Assembly: GCF_903772925.1 (NCBI RefSeq)
Contig: NZ_LR812090.1
Location: 468,593 to 532,592 of the forward strand
Length of the DNA: 64,000 bases
Origin: Alteromonas macleodii
GTDB lineage: Bacteria > Pseudomonadota > Gammaproteobacteria > Enterobacterales > Alteromonadaceae
Direction of reading: 5' to 3'
Part shown: positions 42,236-53,583 of the stretch, piece after piece
Numbering within the stretch: the first letter of the stretch is position 1
Layout: each line of letters starts with the position of its first letter
Position numbers and translations under genes: made by a program
Notes under the pieces: model-generated
The model's input: only the letters and a program-made list of their open reading frames with translations
Databases searched by the model: none
What the model was told of the DNA's origin: nothing

Positions 42236-42418
42236 ATGGAGTGGCTACTACCCGCTTTAGCGTTGGTACTTATTATAGAAGGAATAGGGCCGCTTCTTTT
42301 TCCTAATAAATGGCGCAATTATTTACTTCAGATAAGCCAACAGCCCAGCAATCAACTGCGTCAAATTGGCGGAACCCTTGTGATAATAGGCGCACTACTG
42401 CTGTTTTATTTCAGTTGA
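42236..42418 (+). CDS. DUF2065 (YjeT-like) small membrane protein
   Basis: A 60-residue protein with two transmembrane helices, MEWLLPALALVLIIEGIGPL and a C-terminal LVIIGALLLFYF, joined by a PNKWRNYLLQI loop. This matches the DUF2065/YjeT family, which is usually encoded just upstream of purA, as here. Function unknown. Confidence 0.88.
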   Translation: MEWLLPALALVLIIEGIGPLLFPNKWRNYLLQISQQPSNQLRQIGGTLVIIGALLLFYFS

Positions 42419-44220
<1,802 letters not shown>

Positions 44221-44242
44221 TAGTTTCACATTAAATATGTTT

Positions 44243-44270
44243 AAAAGCCCAGTGTTCACTGGGCTTTTTT
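44243..44270 (+). terminator. Rho-independent terminator after purA
   Basis: AAAAGCCCAGTG-TT-CACTGGGCTTTTTT, an almost perfect hairpin with A-rich 5' and T-rich 3' flanks; may be bidirectional. Confidence 0.9.
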
Positions 44271-44536
44271 GTTTGTAATTTTTCGACCTTTTACTTTTAT
44301 ATAATCTTGTTATCGCTTCAACGTTAACTGTTTATACTTCTTAAGTGTAACGTCAGCCACTTGCACCTAAAATACGAGCTCATTAAACATTAATTAACAA
44401 TTTAGTTGCGTTGTCTTCGAACATCCCTATTAATATAAGATAGTATCAGTTAATTATTGCGCTGCTTTGCCCGACAACAATCTTAAGATGAGCCATAGAA
44501 TTGTTGCAGTGGGTGTTATGCTATCGGAGCCTTCTT
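44271..44536. other. Gap between the purA terminator and the aldehyde dehydrogenase
   Basis: AT-rich stretch of 266 bp. I see no gene or RNA in it; it most likely contains the aldehyde dehydrogenase promoter. Confidence 0.4.
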
Positions 44537-45943
44537 ATGCCAAATAGACCTTCTCTTCACGCAGTGGAAACTGGCGTGTGTTTCGTTGACGTTGTTCACA
44601 AGCTTAACGACAGTTTCGATACAGGGAAAACCCAGTCCTTGGAGTGGCGTAAAAGCCAGTTAAAGGCATTAGAAACTTTACTGAAAGACAACCAGCACGA
44701 CATTTTGCAGGCCCTTAAAAATGACCTGGGCAAATGTAAGACCGAAGCCATGGTAGCGGAACAAGGGTTTCTGCTTTCTGATATCAAGCATACGCTTAAG
44801 CATTTGGATAAATGGGCAAAGCCACGCAAAGTATCAACGCCCATGGTGGCATGGCCAGGTAAGAGCTTTCGCAAGCCTGAGCCGCTTGGCACTGTGCTTA
44901 TTATCGGAGCGTGGAATTATCCGCTTCAGTTATTGCTTGCCCCTTATATCGCCGCTATTGCAGCGGGCAACTGTGCGGTATTGAAACCCTCTGAATTGGC
45001 TGAAGAAACCTCGTCGCTGGTGGCTAAGCTTATCCCCCAATATATGGATAATTCATGCGTTGCCGTAATAGAAGGCGGTAAAGATGAAGCGACGGCGCTA
45101 CTTGCCTGCAAATGGGACCATATTTTTTACACCGGTGGTGAAGTGGTGGGCAAAATTGTCATGAGCGCCGCGGCCAAACATTTAACTCCAGTAACCCTTG
45201 AGCTTGGCGGTAAGAGTCCCTGTTTTGTTGATAAAAACACAAACCTTGCTGTCACCGCGCGCCGTTTAGTGTGGGGTAAATGGATGAATGCGGGCCAAAC
45301 TTGTATTGCGCCTGACTATGTCATTGTTGAAAAGGGCTTTGAGCAAAAGCTTATTGATGCGGTTAAAAAAGAGCTGAAAAAGCAATACGGCAAAGCACCT
45401 TTATCGTCACGAGATTACGGCAATATCGTTAATCATCGTCACTTAAAGCGTCTTGAAAATTACCTTGAAAACGTCAATGTGGTGTATGGCGGCGAGCTAG
45501 ATGAATCTCGTCCAGCAATGGCGCCTACCCTTGTACTGGAGCCATCGCTAGATAGCCCGCTAATGAAAGAAGAGATATTCGGCCCTATTCTACCTATTAT
45601 CACTGTCGACAACATGGAGGCGGGCATAAAGTTTGTGAACAGCAGGCCTAAGCCACTCGCACTTTATGCATTTAGTGATAAGGATGATGTGCTTGATAAT
45701 ATTATCAGCAAAACCAGTTCAGGCAGTGTGTGTACTAACGACACTATGCTGTTTATGACTAACCCTGAGTTACCGTTTGGTGGCGTAGGAAATAGCGGCA
45801 TGGGTAGCTATCATGGCCAAGCAGGTTTTGATACATTCAGTCATATTAAAACAGTGATGAAGCGTTCTTTTGCGTTAGACGTGTTCTTTCGTTACGCACC
45901 GTTTTCAAAGTTTAAGCTATCGTTACTTAAGAAGTTTTTATAA
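44537..45943 (+). CDS. Aldehyde dehydrogenase (class 3 type)
   Basis: A 468-residue NAD(P)-dependent aldehyde dehydrogenase resembling class 3 and fatty-aldehyde/coniferyl-aldehyde enzymes. It shows the PLGTVLIIGAWNYPLQLLLAP segment, FYTGGEVVGKIVM for cofactor binding, catalytic Glu in LELGGKSP and Cys in NAGQTCIAPDY. A hydrophobic C-terminus (FKLSLLKKFL) may bind the membrane. ATG 44537 has GGAG eight bases upstream; an upstream TTG at 44501 is unlikely. It is 11 bp before a glyoxalase-like gene, suggesting one transcript. Confidence 0.92.
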   Translation: MPNRPSLHAVETGVCFVDVVHKLNDSFDTGKTQSLEWRKSQLKALETLLKDNQHDILQALKNDLGKCKTEAMVAEQGFLLSDIKHTLKHLDKWAKPRKVSTPMVAWPGKSFRKPEPLGTVLIIGAWNYPLQLLLAPYIAAIAAGNCAVLKPSELAEETSSLVAKLIPQYMDNSCVAVIEGGKDEATALLACKWDHIFYTGGEVVGKIVMSAAAKHLTPVTLELGGKSPCFVDKNTNLAVTARRLVWGKWMNAGQTCIAPDYVIVEKGFEQKLIDAVKKELKKQYGKAPLSSRDYGNIVNHRHLKRLENYLENVNVVYGGELDESRPAMAPTLVLEPSLDSPLMKEEIFGPILPIITVDNMEAGIKFVNSRPKPLALYAFSDKDDVLDNIISKTSSGSVCTNDTMLFMTNPELPFGGVGNSGMGSYHGQAGFDTFSHIKTVMKRSFALDVFFRYAPFSKFKLSLLKKFL

Positions 45944-45954
45944 CAGGAATTTTC

Positions 45955-46371
45955 ATGGTTCAGCCTTTTCACCTTGCCATACCGGTCACTAATCTAACCG
46001 ATGCTGAAGCGTTCTACGGTGAGTTGTTGGGTTGTGAAAAGGGCCGCAGTGACACCCAGTGGATAGATTGGAACTTCTTCGGCCATCAATTAGTGACCCA
46101 TTGTGTAGAGGCTATGCCGTCGCCGCCTTCCTATAACGGGGTAGACGATCATGCTGTGCCGGTGCCGCACTTTGGTGTTGTGCTAACCATGGACGACTGG
46201 CAAGAATTGGCAAGTAAACTGGAAGCTGCTGATATTGAGTTTGTTATCGCACCTTATATTCGTTTTAAAGGTAAGCCGGGCGAACAAGCCACCATGTTTT
46301 TCAAAGACCCTTTCGGCAACGCGTTAGAGTTCAAAGCGTTCGCCGATATTTCTCAGCTTTTCGCTTCATAA
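45955..46371 (+). CDS. VOC (glyoxalase/bleomycin-resistance-like) protein
   Basis: A 138-residue protein of the vicinal-oxygen-chelate superfamily: an N-terminal FHLAIPVTNLTDAEAFYGELLGC beta-alpha-beta module and a C-terminal module ending MFFKDPFGNALEFKAF. Potential metal ligands are His6, His in VTHC/PHFG and Glu near the end. Following an aldehyde dehydrogenase, a role in removing reactive carbonyls is reasonable but unproven. Confidence 0.88.
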   Translation: MVQPFHLAIPVTNLTDAEAFYGELLGCEKGRSDTQWIDWNFFGHQLVTHCVEAMPSPPSYNGVDDHAVPVPHFGVVLTMDDWQELASKLEAADIEFVIAPYIRFKGKPGEQATMFFKDPFGNALEFKAFADISQLFAS

Positions 46372-46498
46372 TAATTGGGGTCTTTTACTCTTTGTTAGCG
46401 TCCTGTAGCGCAGTTCCCTTTGTGGGCAGCACTGTTGCCCTCTTTAAAAGACTTCCATCTAGACCAAAATTAGTACGTTAAAGATTACAGGCTCTTGG

Positions 46499-47242
46499 CT
46501 AGCGCTTCTTCTTTTTTGGTTTGAAGCGCTTATATAAAAGCGCAACACCTGTAAGGGTGAACAAAAAGGCGCTGCCCGAAAAAGCAATTAACCACGGCGT
46601 GTTAAAGTTACTTCTGTCCTTATAATCCATTATGTGCAGCATCCACATAAAATCAAACAGCCGCCATGTGTCGGTACGTACGCGCAGAACACTGCCTGTG
46701 TTTGGGTCGATATAAAACCGCGAATTAAAGTCGTCATCGAAGTTTACCTGCCATAATGGCGCAGACAGGTTTTGCACTTCTTGAGGTAACACGCTTAATA
46801 GCTGGGTCTCACCAATATCGCCAGTACCTGTGTATTGCCCTTTTGCTGCTTTACGAATAGCGCTTTCTTGCATGGTTTGCAAAGCTTCACCTGTTAATGC
46901 GCTGTAGCGATAGGCAATGTTGTCATCTACGACATGATAAACAGGAATAGCATCAAGCGTGTTTGAGCCAGCATGGCCAACTTCATTTATACGATGAGTA
47001 AGTGAAAGTACGGCAGCGCTACTGTGGTGGCGCAAAATGTCGGAAGGGGTAACCGTAACATCGTGCCACGACGTAGTGACGGCATGTTTTAAGTGATTGC
47101 CTCTTACTTCATCTATGGGTAACAAGGCCATGACTAAGCCACTTAAAAACCATAGACCTATTTGCACAAACAAAATTAAGCCCAGGTAGTTGTGCGCCTT
47201 GCGCATAAATTTCATCATCAGGTTTTTTGGTTTTATTATCAA
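46499..47242 (-). CDS. PepSY-domain membrane protein
   Basis: A 247-residue protein with an N-terminal transmembrane helix (YLGLILFVQIGLWFLSGLVMAL), a periplasmic PepSY-like domain (about 40-190, including DPNTGSVLRV) and a second C-terminal helix (WLIAFSGSAFLFTLTGVALL) with a basic tail. This layout belongs to PepSY-associated proteins, some of which are linked with iron or reductase systems. No partner is present, so the role is unknown. Confidence 0.82.
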   Translation of the reverse strand: MIIKPKNLMMKFMRKAHNYLGLILFVQIGLWFLSGLVMALLPIDEVRGNHLKHAVTTSWHDVTVTPSDILRHHSSAAVLSLTHRINEVGHAGSNTLDAIPVYHVVDDNIAYRYSALTGEALQTMQESAIRKAAKGQYTGTGDIGETQLLSVLPQEVQNLSAPLWQVNFDDDFNSRFYIDPNTGSVLRVRTDTWRLFDFMWMLHIMDYKDRSNFNTPWLIAFSGSAFLFTLTGVALLYKRFKPKKKKR

Positions 47243-47295
47243 AAGGCTATAACATCAGAAAACAATAACCGAGTAAACCGAAGAAGAGGGTGGTT

Positions 47296-47766
47296 TTGAA
47301 TAAAGCATTAGTGCTGGTAGACGTACAAAACGTGTATTACACCTGCCGTCAGGCGTACAAACGTAACTTTAATTACAACCAGTTTTGGCGTGAACTTACC
47401 TATAATTTAGACATAGCACATGCTTTTGCTTACGCAATAGACAGGGGTGACAGCAAGCAACGTGAATTTCAAAACATTCTTCGTGCTATTGGGTTTGAAG
47501 TAAAGTTAAAGCCTTTCATTCAACGTGCTGACGGCTCGGCGAAAGGTGATTGGGATGTAGGTATAACAGTAGATGCACTTGAACACGCCGACGATGTTGA
47601 TGAGATCATTTTGGTGTCGGGCGACGGCGATTTCGATATTCTTGTAAACGCCCTTAAAGCAAAAGGGAAAACCGTAACGGTGTACGGTGTCCCTGCATTA
47701 ACGGCTGAAAGTATTCAAAAAGTGGCGTCTAAGTACGTGCCTATCGACGCTGCATTGTTGCTGTAA
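47296..47766 (+). CDS. NYN-domain putative ribonuclease
   Basis: A 156-residue protein with the PIN-like NYN fold (LabA/DUF88). The acidic residues of the metal site are in LVLVDVQNVYYT, GDWDVGITVDAL and VSGDGDFDILVNALK, in the expected order. These proteins are predicted RNases. I prefer the TTG at 47296, which gives the family-like start NKALVLVDVQN and has AGAGGGTGG about six bases upstream; GTG 47290 would add two residues. It is divergent from the PepSY gene. Confidence 0.85.
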   Translation: MNKALVLVDVQNVYYTCRQAYKRNFNYNQFWRELTYNLDIAHAFAYAIDRGDSKQREFQNILRAIGFEVKLKPFIQRADGSAKGDWDVGITVDALEHADDVDEIILVSGDGDFDILVNALKAKGKTVTVYGVPALTAESIQKVASKYVPIDAALLL

Positions 47767-47932
47767 ACACACTAGCAGTTTCGCCAGAGTTGATGCGATA
47801 TTTAAATAGGCCAACTGTGGAATACTCCACAGCTATCTCCTCTGAAAAAGGGCTGTATGAATACTGAAACCACTTGAAGTTCCACGTTTCCATCAGCCCT
47901 TTAGCTAGTAGCCATAAGTTCTCAGTCATCAT
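47741..47932 (-). CDS. Doubtful small ORF, 63 codons
   Basis: A short open frame (MMTENLWLLAKGLMETWNFK...) that overlaps the end of the NYN gene by 26 bp on the other strand. It has regular alternation of polar and aromatic residues (FKWFQYSYSPFSEEIAVEYSTV), which is unusual for a random frame, and AAAGGCG sits upstream of the ATG. No homologue is recognised; it may be a real small gene, a decayed fragment or chance. Confidence 0.3.
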   Translation of the reverse strand: MMTENLWLLAKGLMETWNFKWFQYSYSPFSEEIAVEYSTVGLFKYRINSGETASVFTATMQRR

Positions 47933-47999
47933 CGCTTCGCCTTTAAAGGGCTGAGCAAATACGGCTTACCCTAATATGGCTTACATTAATACTACTGTG

Positions 48000-49718
48000 C
48001 TAATAAGGCTGGACAAGGCTCTTACCTCGTCCGCTTTTTTCAGATGCGGCTTCTACACCCTCTTTAGTGCGCTTAATTAAATGCACATCACCAAATCGAC
48101 GGTTATCTATGGTATAGCCCATTGCTTTAAGCTCATTTACCGTTGCCTCTGTAAACCCGTCATGCATACGAATGGTGTCTTTGGGCAGTAGCTGGTGATG
48201 AAAACGTGGTGCGTTCACGGCTTCTTCAGCGCTCATATCGTAAAGCAGTGCATTCAATAGCGACTGTGTGACCGACGAAATAATGGTAGTGCCGCCAGGA
48301 GAGCCTGTTACCAGAACCACTTGGTCGTCTTTAGTGACCAGCGTTGGTGTCATAGAAGACAGCATGCGCTTGTAAGGTTCAATAGCATTCGCTTCACCAC
48401 CCACTGCGCCAAAGAAGTTAGGCACGCCAGGCTTGGCACTAAAGTCGTCCATTTCATCATTCAACAAAAAGCCAGCACCAGTCACAACAACACCGCTACC
48501 AAACGTAAGGTTGATGGTCGTTGTATTGGCAACCGCGTTACCCCATCTGTCCATAATGGAGAAGTGTGTAGTATCTTCGCTTTCTTTTAAACCAGGCTTA
48601 ACGCTTGGGGTATCAGAAATGCTGGTAGGCTGAATATCTGCTGCGCGTTGAGTAATATAGTTAGCGTCAGTAAGCGCTTTTACCGGAACACTAACAAAGT
48701 CAGGATCGCCCATGTATTCAGCGCGATCGGCAAACACGCGCTTGCCTATTTCAGACATAACATGAATATATTCGGTGCTGTTTTGCGCTGGCAAGTCGTG
48801 CGTTTCGTCATAGGCTTCTAGCATGCCAATCCACTGGGCAACGGCAACACCACCAGAGCTTGGAGGAGGTGCGGTCACCAGCTCATAACCTTGCCAGTTT
48901 AAGTGTAGCGGTTTGCGCCACACGGCTTTGTAAGCTTGCAAATCTTCATAGGTAATAAGGCCGCCGTTTTGCTGCATAAAATCAACAATATGCTTTGCTA
49001 CATCGCCTTTATAAAAGCCATCCTTTCCCTGTTGCTGAATAGCTTTAAGCGTTTTCGCTAGCTCTGGCTGTTTGAAGGTAGTGCCTGCTTTGGCGTGTGC
49101 AAAATACTCGCTAAAGTTGTTATTGATACCTGCTTTTTTGGTACGTTCAATATAGCGTCTAATGTTATTAGCCAGCTTCTCGTGAACCACAAAACCTTGC
49201 TCGGCCAAATCAACCGCTGGTGCGAGTAGACGCTCCCAATCCAATGTGCCGTATTTTTTGTGCGCGGCCCACATGCCGGCAACGGTACCGGGAATGCCAG
49301 ACGCTTTAGCGCCAAACAATGACTCATATGGCTTTACGTTACCTTGCTCGTCAAGATACATATCCCGATGCGCATTTTCAGGTGCCATTTCGCGGTAATC
49401 AAGAAAGTCGGTGCTATCTTCGAACTTTATTGTCATAAAGCCACCGCCGCCAACGTTACCCGCCTCTGGCAATGTTACGGCTAAAACAAACTGAGCAGTA
49501 ATAGCCGCATCAATAGCGTTGCCGCCTTCCTGAAGTACCTGCATAGCAGCATCGGCGCTATAGCTGTCAGGCATGGCAACGGCCTGCTGACTTAAGCCTA
49601 CGGCATTTTCTCCAACAGTATTAACTGTGTCGTTTGGCGAATGTGAACATGCTGCCACTACCGAAATAAATGCTACTATCATCGAGATAAACCCGATGTT
49701 TGCTATCCGTCTTTTCAT
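48000..49718 (-). CDS. ggt: Gamma-glutamyltransferase
   Basis: Periplasmic, self-cleaving enzyme that hydrolyses or transfers gamma-glutamyl groups, for example from glutathione. The 572-residue precursor starts MKRRIANIGF with a lipoprotein-like signal (VVAAC). The N-terminal region has EAGNVGGGGFM; the autoprocessing threonine lies in DTTHFSIMD near residue 383, and GSPGGTTIISSV follows in the small subunit. ATG 49718 is preceded by AAGGAG; the longer frame to 49751 lacks support. It precedes an unrelated antiporter gene on the same strand. Confidence 0.95.
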   Translation of the reverse strand: MKRRIANIGFISMIVAFISVVAACSHSPNDTVNTVGENAVGLSQQAVAMPDSYSADAAMQVLQEGGNAIDAAITAQFVLAVTLPEAGNVGGGGFMTIKFEDSTDFLDYREMAPENAHRDMYLDEQGNVKPYESLFGAKASGIPGTVAGMWAAHKKYGTLDWERLLAPAVDLAEQGFVVHEKLANNIRRYIERTKKAGINNNFSEYFAHAKAGTTFKQPELAKTLKAIQQQGKDGFYKGDVAKHIVDFMQQNGGLITYEDLQAYKAVWRKPLHLNWQGYELVTAPPPSSGGVAVAQWIGMLEAYDETHDLPAQNSTEYIHVMSEIGKRVFADRAEYMGDPDFVSVPVKALTDANYITQRAADIQPTSISDTPSVKPGLKESEDTTHFSIMDRWGNAVANTTTINLTFGSGVVVTGAGFLLNDEMDDFSAKPGVPNFFGAVGGEANAIEPYKRMLSSMTPTLVTKDDQVVLVTGSPGGTTIISSVTQSLLNALLYDMSAEEAVNAPRFHHQLLPKDTIRMHDGFTEATVNELKAMGYTIDNRRFGDVHLIKRTKEGVEAASEKSGRGKSLVQPY

Positions 49719-49794
49719 TAGAAAACTCCTTGCTACAGATATTGCTAACACCTTGATATTAGCAATCGGCTACCAACAAACCTTAGTCACATGT

Positions 49795-51171
49795 TTAGCC
49801 AAGCATGACTAAGCTTGCTACAAAATAGGCAATAAGCGTAAGTGCGCCGGCAAATAGTGCGTAAGGAAACTGGGTTTTAACGTGCGTTAATACGTCAGTA
49901 CCCGCTGCTAGCGAAGATACGGCTGTGGTATCGGAAATAGGCGAACAGTGATCGCCAAATATACCGCCACCCAATATAGCGCCAATAACCAAAGAAGGAG
50001 GCAACCCTAAACTCTGAATTAGTGGTACACCAATAGGTATAAGGATGGCGAACGTACCCCATGACGTGCCTGTGGTAAACGACATGATCCCGCCGGCAAT
50101 AAATAACATGGGAACAATCAGCACCATTGGAAGGTATTCACCCACTATTCCTGCCACAAATACGCCGGTTCCTAGCACCTTAAGGCTATTGCCTAAGGTT
50201 AATGAAAGTAACACTATGGTAACTAGGGGGAGTAGTTCGCCCATCCCTTTAAAACCGATGTCTACCGCTTCTTTATGAGTAAATCGTTTATGAACGAGAA
50301 GCAGACCGTAGGCAATAGCAGTGGCAAGAGCCGTCGCATAAAGAACTGATTTACTGCCGCTGCCTTCAGATAAAACGCCGTTACCTGTCCAGAACATGAA
50401 GCCAACCATACTCAATACCATCACCAGCAGCGGAACCAGCATAAATCGCGCTTTAGTGGCAGGCTCAGTCGTGTGATTTACCTCAACATGAGACAGTGCT
50501 TTTTCTTCTTCAGCCATAGGGCCGTGCACTTTATCAGCGGAAATTGTGTAAGCCACAATAAGTAAAGTGAAAATAGCGTAAAAGTTAAAAAATACGCTGC
50601 CCCATAAAATGGAAGCTGACGAAGCGGGTAGTTCGTAGGCATCGAGTAGGCTGAGTATAAAAGCGCCCCAGCCGTTTAATAAAATCAAAATACAAACTGG
50701 CGCGCTGGTGGAATCAATTATGTAAGCTAAACGTGCGCGGCTCATGTTGAAACGATCAAACAACCCTCGGGCGAATATACCAGCAGTAAGCACGCTCAAG
50801 TTCGATTCTATGAATACGGCAATACCAGTAAACATGGTTAAGCCGCCTACTTGTTTACGGCTTTTCGCTACGCCCTTATTAACCAGAAAGTTAACGGTTG
50901 CCGTTACGCCACCAGAATCACGAATAAAAGCCAATAGTGCGCCGACTAGAACGGAAAAAATAAGCACCCGCGTGTTCCCTGGGCTAGCAGCGGTATCAAC
51001 CACACGTTCTATGGCATTAATAGGGGCCATATAGCTGGTTGTGATATCAGCATTGACTAGAATTAAGGCTTCAGCAGACAGTACGGCCAGCGCCAATGCT
51101 AAGATAACTTCTTTTTTCCAAAAAACGACGGCAATAGCCACAAGAGGGGGGATGACTGACATCCAATCCAT
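49795..51171 (-). CDS. NhaC-family Na+/H+ antiporter
   Basis: A 458-residue integral membrane protein with about eleven or twelve transmembrane segments. Conserved blocks include FIRDSGGVTATVNFLV, FIESNLSVLTAGIFARGLFDRF, DSTSAPVCILILLNGWG and the C-terminal GGGIFGDHCSPISDTTAVSSLAAGTD, all typical of NhaC/ArsB-like exchangers. ATG 51171 has GGAAAG upstream. It could equally transport an organic anion or amino acid with sodium; proximity to ggt does not settle this. Confidence 0.88.
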   Translation of the reverse strand: MDWMSVIPPLVAIAVVFWKKEVILALALAVLSAEALILVNADITTSYMAPINAIERVVDTAASPGNTRVLIFSVLVGALLAFIRDSGGVTATVNFLVNKGVAKSRKQVGGLTMFTGIAVFIESNLSVLTAGIFARGLFDRFNMSRARLAYIIDSTSAPVCILILLNGWGAFILSLLDAYELPASSASILWGSVFFNFYAIFTLLIVAYTISADKVHGPMAEEEKALSHVEVNHTTEPATKARFMLVPLLVMVLSMVGFMFWTGNGVLSEGSGSKSVLYATALATAIAYGLLLVHKRFTHKEAVDIGFKGMGELLPLVTIVLLSLTLGNSLKVLGTGVFVAGIVGEYLPMVLIVPMLFIAGGIMSFTTGTSWGTFAILIPIGVPLIQSLGLPPSLVIGAILGGGIFGDHCSPISDTTAVSSLAAGTDVLTHVKTQFPYALFAGALTLIAYFVASLVMLG

Positions 51172-51391
51172 ACTTCTTTCCAAACTTAAATTTATGTGTG
51201 CTTAGAACCTGCTGCTCTAGATTGTTTACCTAAGTTCAGCGTGCCCTACAGGTATGTCTTTTCACGTAGCAAATTATATAAACTAACGCGTAAGAGAAGG
51301 TGTGAATACAGTTCAAAGTTGGCGAACATGCTTCTCTCATTTATGCTAGCGTACCGTATTGTGCTCTGTGTTACCAAGGATTAGATAAACA

Positions 51392-53494
51392 TTGTTATTC
51401 CAGCAAGTTATTTGTAAAAAGCGTACTTCTGTATTGAGCTTAAGCCATTTTCTTTCAGGCATTTTAGTTTTATTTAGTGTCGGCATTCTTGCTGCTAGTG
51501 CAACGGCAAACGCTTTAAACGGCGACACATCTACCCCAAGTGCCACCAATACTGAATTGCCCCCAACTAACGCCAAAAAGGCTAGCGCTAACAAAATCAC
51601 CGCTAAAAAGGTTGCTGCTAAAAAAGCTGGCGATGAAACGGGTAGCGCGAAAACGATTAGCAGCGAAGCTGTCAGCGCAGTAAAGAACATGCTTGGGCAA
51701 AAGATTATTTTGGATTTTCGCTATTTTTGTGAAGATGGTACGCCATCGTCACGCTGTCGCACGCCCATGACCGAAATTCCTCCTTCGCTTTTAAGTGTGC
51801 TCAGTACACACAACATAGGCGGCGTTATTTTATTTTCGGAAAACATTCAAAATGCCGAGCAGTTAATTACGCTTAATTACACCATGCAGCGACATATGGT
51901 AAATGCAGGTAGACAACCGCTATTCATTGCTGTCGACCAAGAAGGGGGGAGAGTAGCGAGACTGCCTTCAGATATGCTTTCGCCGTTTGCAGGTAACATG
52001 GCCATCGGTGCTACCTTTCATCAGCGGGGCCATGCCTTTGCCCAAAGCGTAGCATCGCACATTGGCCAAACGCTGTTACCTTTAGGGGTTAACACTAATT
52101 TTGCGCCGTCGGTGGATGTAAATAGTGAGCCAAAGAACCCCGTTATAAACGTACGCAGTTTTTCTGAAAAACCAGAACAGGTGGCGGCACTCGGACAGGC
52201 GTTTGTAAGTGCGATGCAAAGTACGGGAGTCTTGGCTGCTATTAAACACTTCCCAGGTCACGGTGATACCCATGTGGACAGTCACAGTGGCTTACCGCAA
52301 GTCACGCATACCAAGGCTCAAGCAATGGCAGAGGATGTTCTTCCTTTCGCTAATATAATTAATAGTGCGACCCCGCCGGCAATGGTAATGAGCGCACACA
52401 TTCAATATCCGTCTTTGGATGATACTGAAATTGCAGACAAGAATGGCAAGCTGCAAATTGTTCCCGCTACCTTGTCGAAAAAGATACTAACCGACGTGCT
52501 TCGCAAGCAATTAGGGTATAAAGGCCTGGTCGTTACAGATGCGTTAGATATGGCTGGTATTACACAGTTCTTCTCGCACGAAGAAGCACTCGTTCGCGCA
52601 TTCAGTGCCGGTGCGGATATTGCGCTCATGCCTTTCACCATAAGAAATAAAAAGGATATCAACGCATTCTCAAAGCTTTTAGATAATGTGGCAATAAGAC
52701 TTGTAAACACGTCATCAGACTCGTTTTCAGAAAGCGCTTTCTTGGTATCTTCCTATAATCGTATTCTTAAAGCAAAACAACAGTTTACTTTAGAAAGCTT
52801 CGTTTCTAAACCTGTATCTTGGTGGCTTGATGAGGCAAAAGAAAATACAACGATTGATAATCCTAACAGTCTAAAAAACAAAGGAATCCGAATTGAGAAA
52901 GCGCTTTCTAAGGCTTCGGTCTCGGTACTATATGGAAAGGGGAAGCTTCCGGTAAAATCAACGCGCTGGCTTGCGCTAATGCCTGATGCCGCAAGGTGTT
53001 TAGCCTTTGAAAGTGCACTGATACGAGCAGGTTCAAAGAGTACTAATAAGCCCCTAGAATTTGCTTGTCTACCCTTAATGGCATTGCCAAAAAAACAGCT
53101 AGCTATGATGCTTTTAAAACAGGCAGAAGTACTAGTGGTGGGTAATATTAATCCGCTTCACGCGAACTATGAGTTAGGTGGGCTTGATCTACCTGAACAT
53201 ATAAAGCATCGCGCAAGTGAATCTGATGTGATGGCATTTAGCAAAATGATGATGACTGCTGCGAAAACACAGAAGAAAACCGTGGTTTTTGCTCCCCTAC
53301 GTATGCCGTATGAAGCAAATGATCTCAAAAATGTGACAGACATCGCTATTGCAACATTTAGTTATGCGATAAGCATAGACGAGCAAGTTGGTAAGGGTGA
53401 TAACAAGGTTACCAGCTATAGTCTGAACGCACTGGCTGATGTCTTAGTAGGTAACGCAGTTGCCGAAGGTCGTGCACCAGTTTCGTTAGAGTAA
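51392..53494 (+). CDS. GH3 beta-N-acetylhexosaminidase, two-domain (NagZ-like)
   Basis: A 700-residue exported glycosidase of family GH3. The N-terminus is hydrophobic (signal) and is followed by an unusual Lys/Ala-rich linker (about 55-90). The catalytic domain shows AVDQEGGRVARL, KHFPGHGDTHVDSH with the Asp-His dyad, and the nucleophile in VVTDALDMAGI. A second domain of about 300 residues follows, as in the Bacillus NagZ rather than the short cytoplasmic E. coli type. It starts at TTG 51392, so the exact start is uncertain. Its neighbours suggest release of N-acetylglucosamine from wall fragments. Confidence 0.88.
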   Translation: MLFQQVICKKRTSVLSLSHFLSGILVLFSVGILAASATANALNGDTSTPSATNTELPPTNAKKASANKITAKKVAAKKAGDETGSAKTISSEAVSAVKNMLGQKIILDFRYFCEDGTPSSRCRTPMTEIPPSLLSVLSTHNIGGVILFSENIQNAEQLITLNYTMQRHMVNAGRQPLFIAVDQEGGRVARLPSDMLSPFAGNMAIGATFHQRGHAFAQSVASHIGQTLLPLGVNTNFAPSVDVNSEPKNPVINVRSFSEKPEQVAALGQAFVSAMQSTGVLAAIKHFPGHGDTHVDSHSGLPQVTHTKAQAMAEDVLPFANIINSATPPAMVMSAHIQYPSLDDTEIADKNGKLQIVPATLSKKILTDVLRKQLGYKGLVVTDALDMAGITQFFSHEEALVRAFSAGADIALMPFTIRNKKDINAFSKLLDNVAIRLVNTSSDSFSESAFLVSSYNRILKAKQQFTLESFVSKPVSWWLDEAKENTTIDNPNSLKNKGIRIEKALSKASVSVLYGKGKLPVKSTRWLALMPDAARCLAFESALIRAGSKSTNKPLEFACLPLMALPKKQLAMMLLKQAEVLVVGNINPLHANYELGGLDLPEHIKHRASESDVMAFSKMMMTAAKTQKKTVVFAPLRMPYEANDLKNVTDIAIATFSYAISIDEQVGKGDNKVTSYSLNALADVLVGNAVAEGRAPVSLE

Positions 53495-53583
53495 CTTTCT
53501 CTATACCTAAAAGCGGCAGTTTGAGCGACAATGTGAAAGGCTAGTTTAAAGGTGTTTCTTTAGCCAACCTTAAAGGAAAACAT

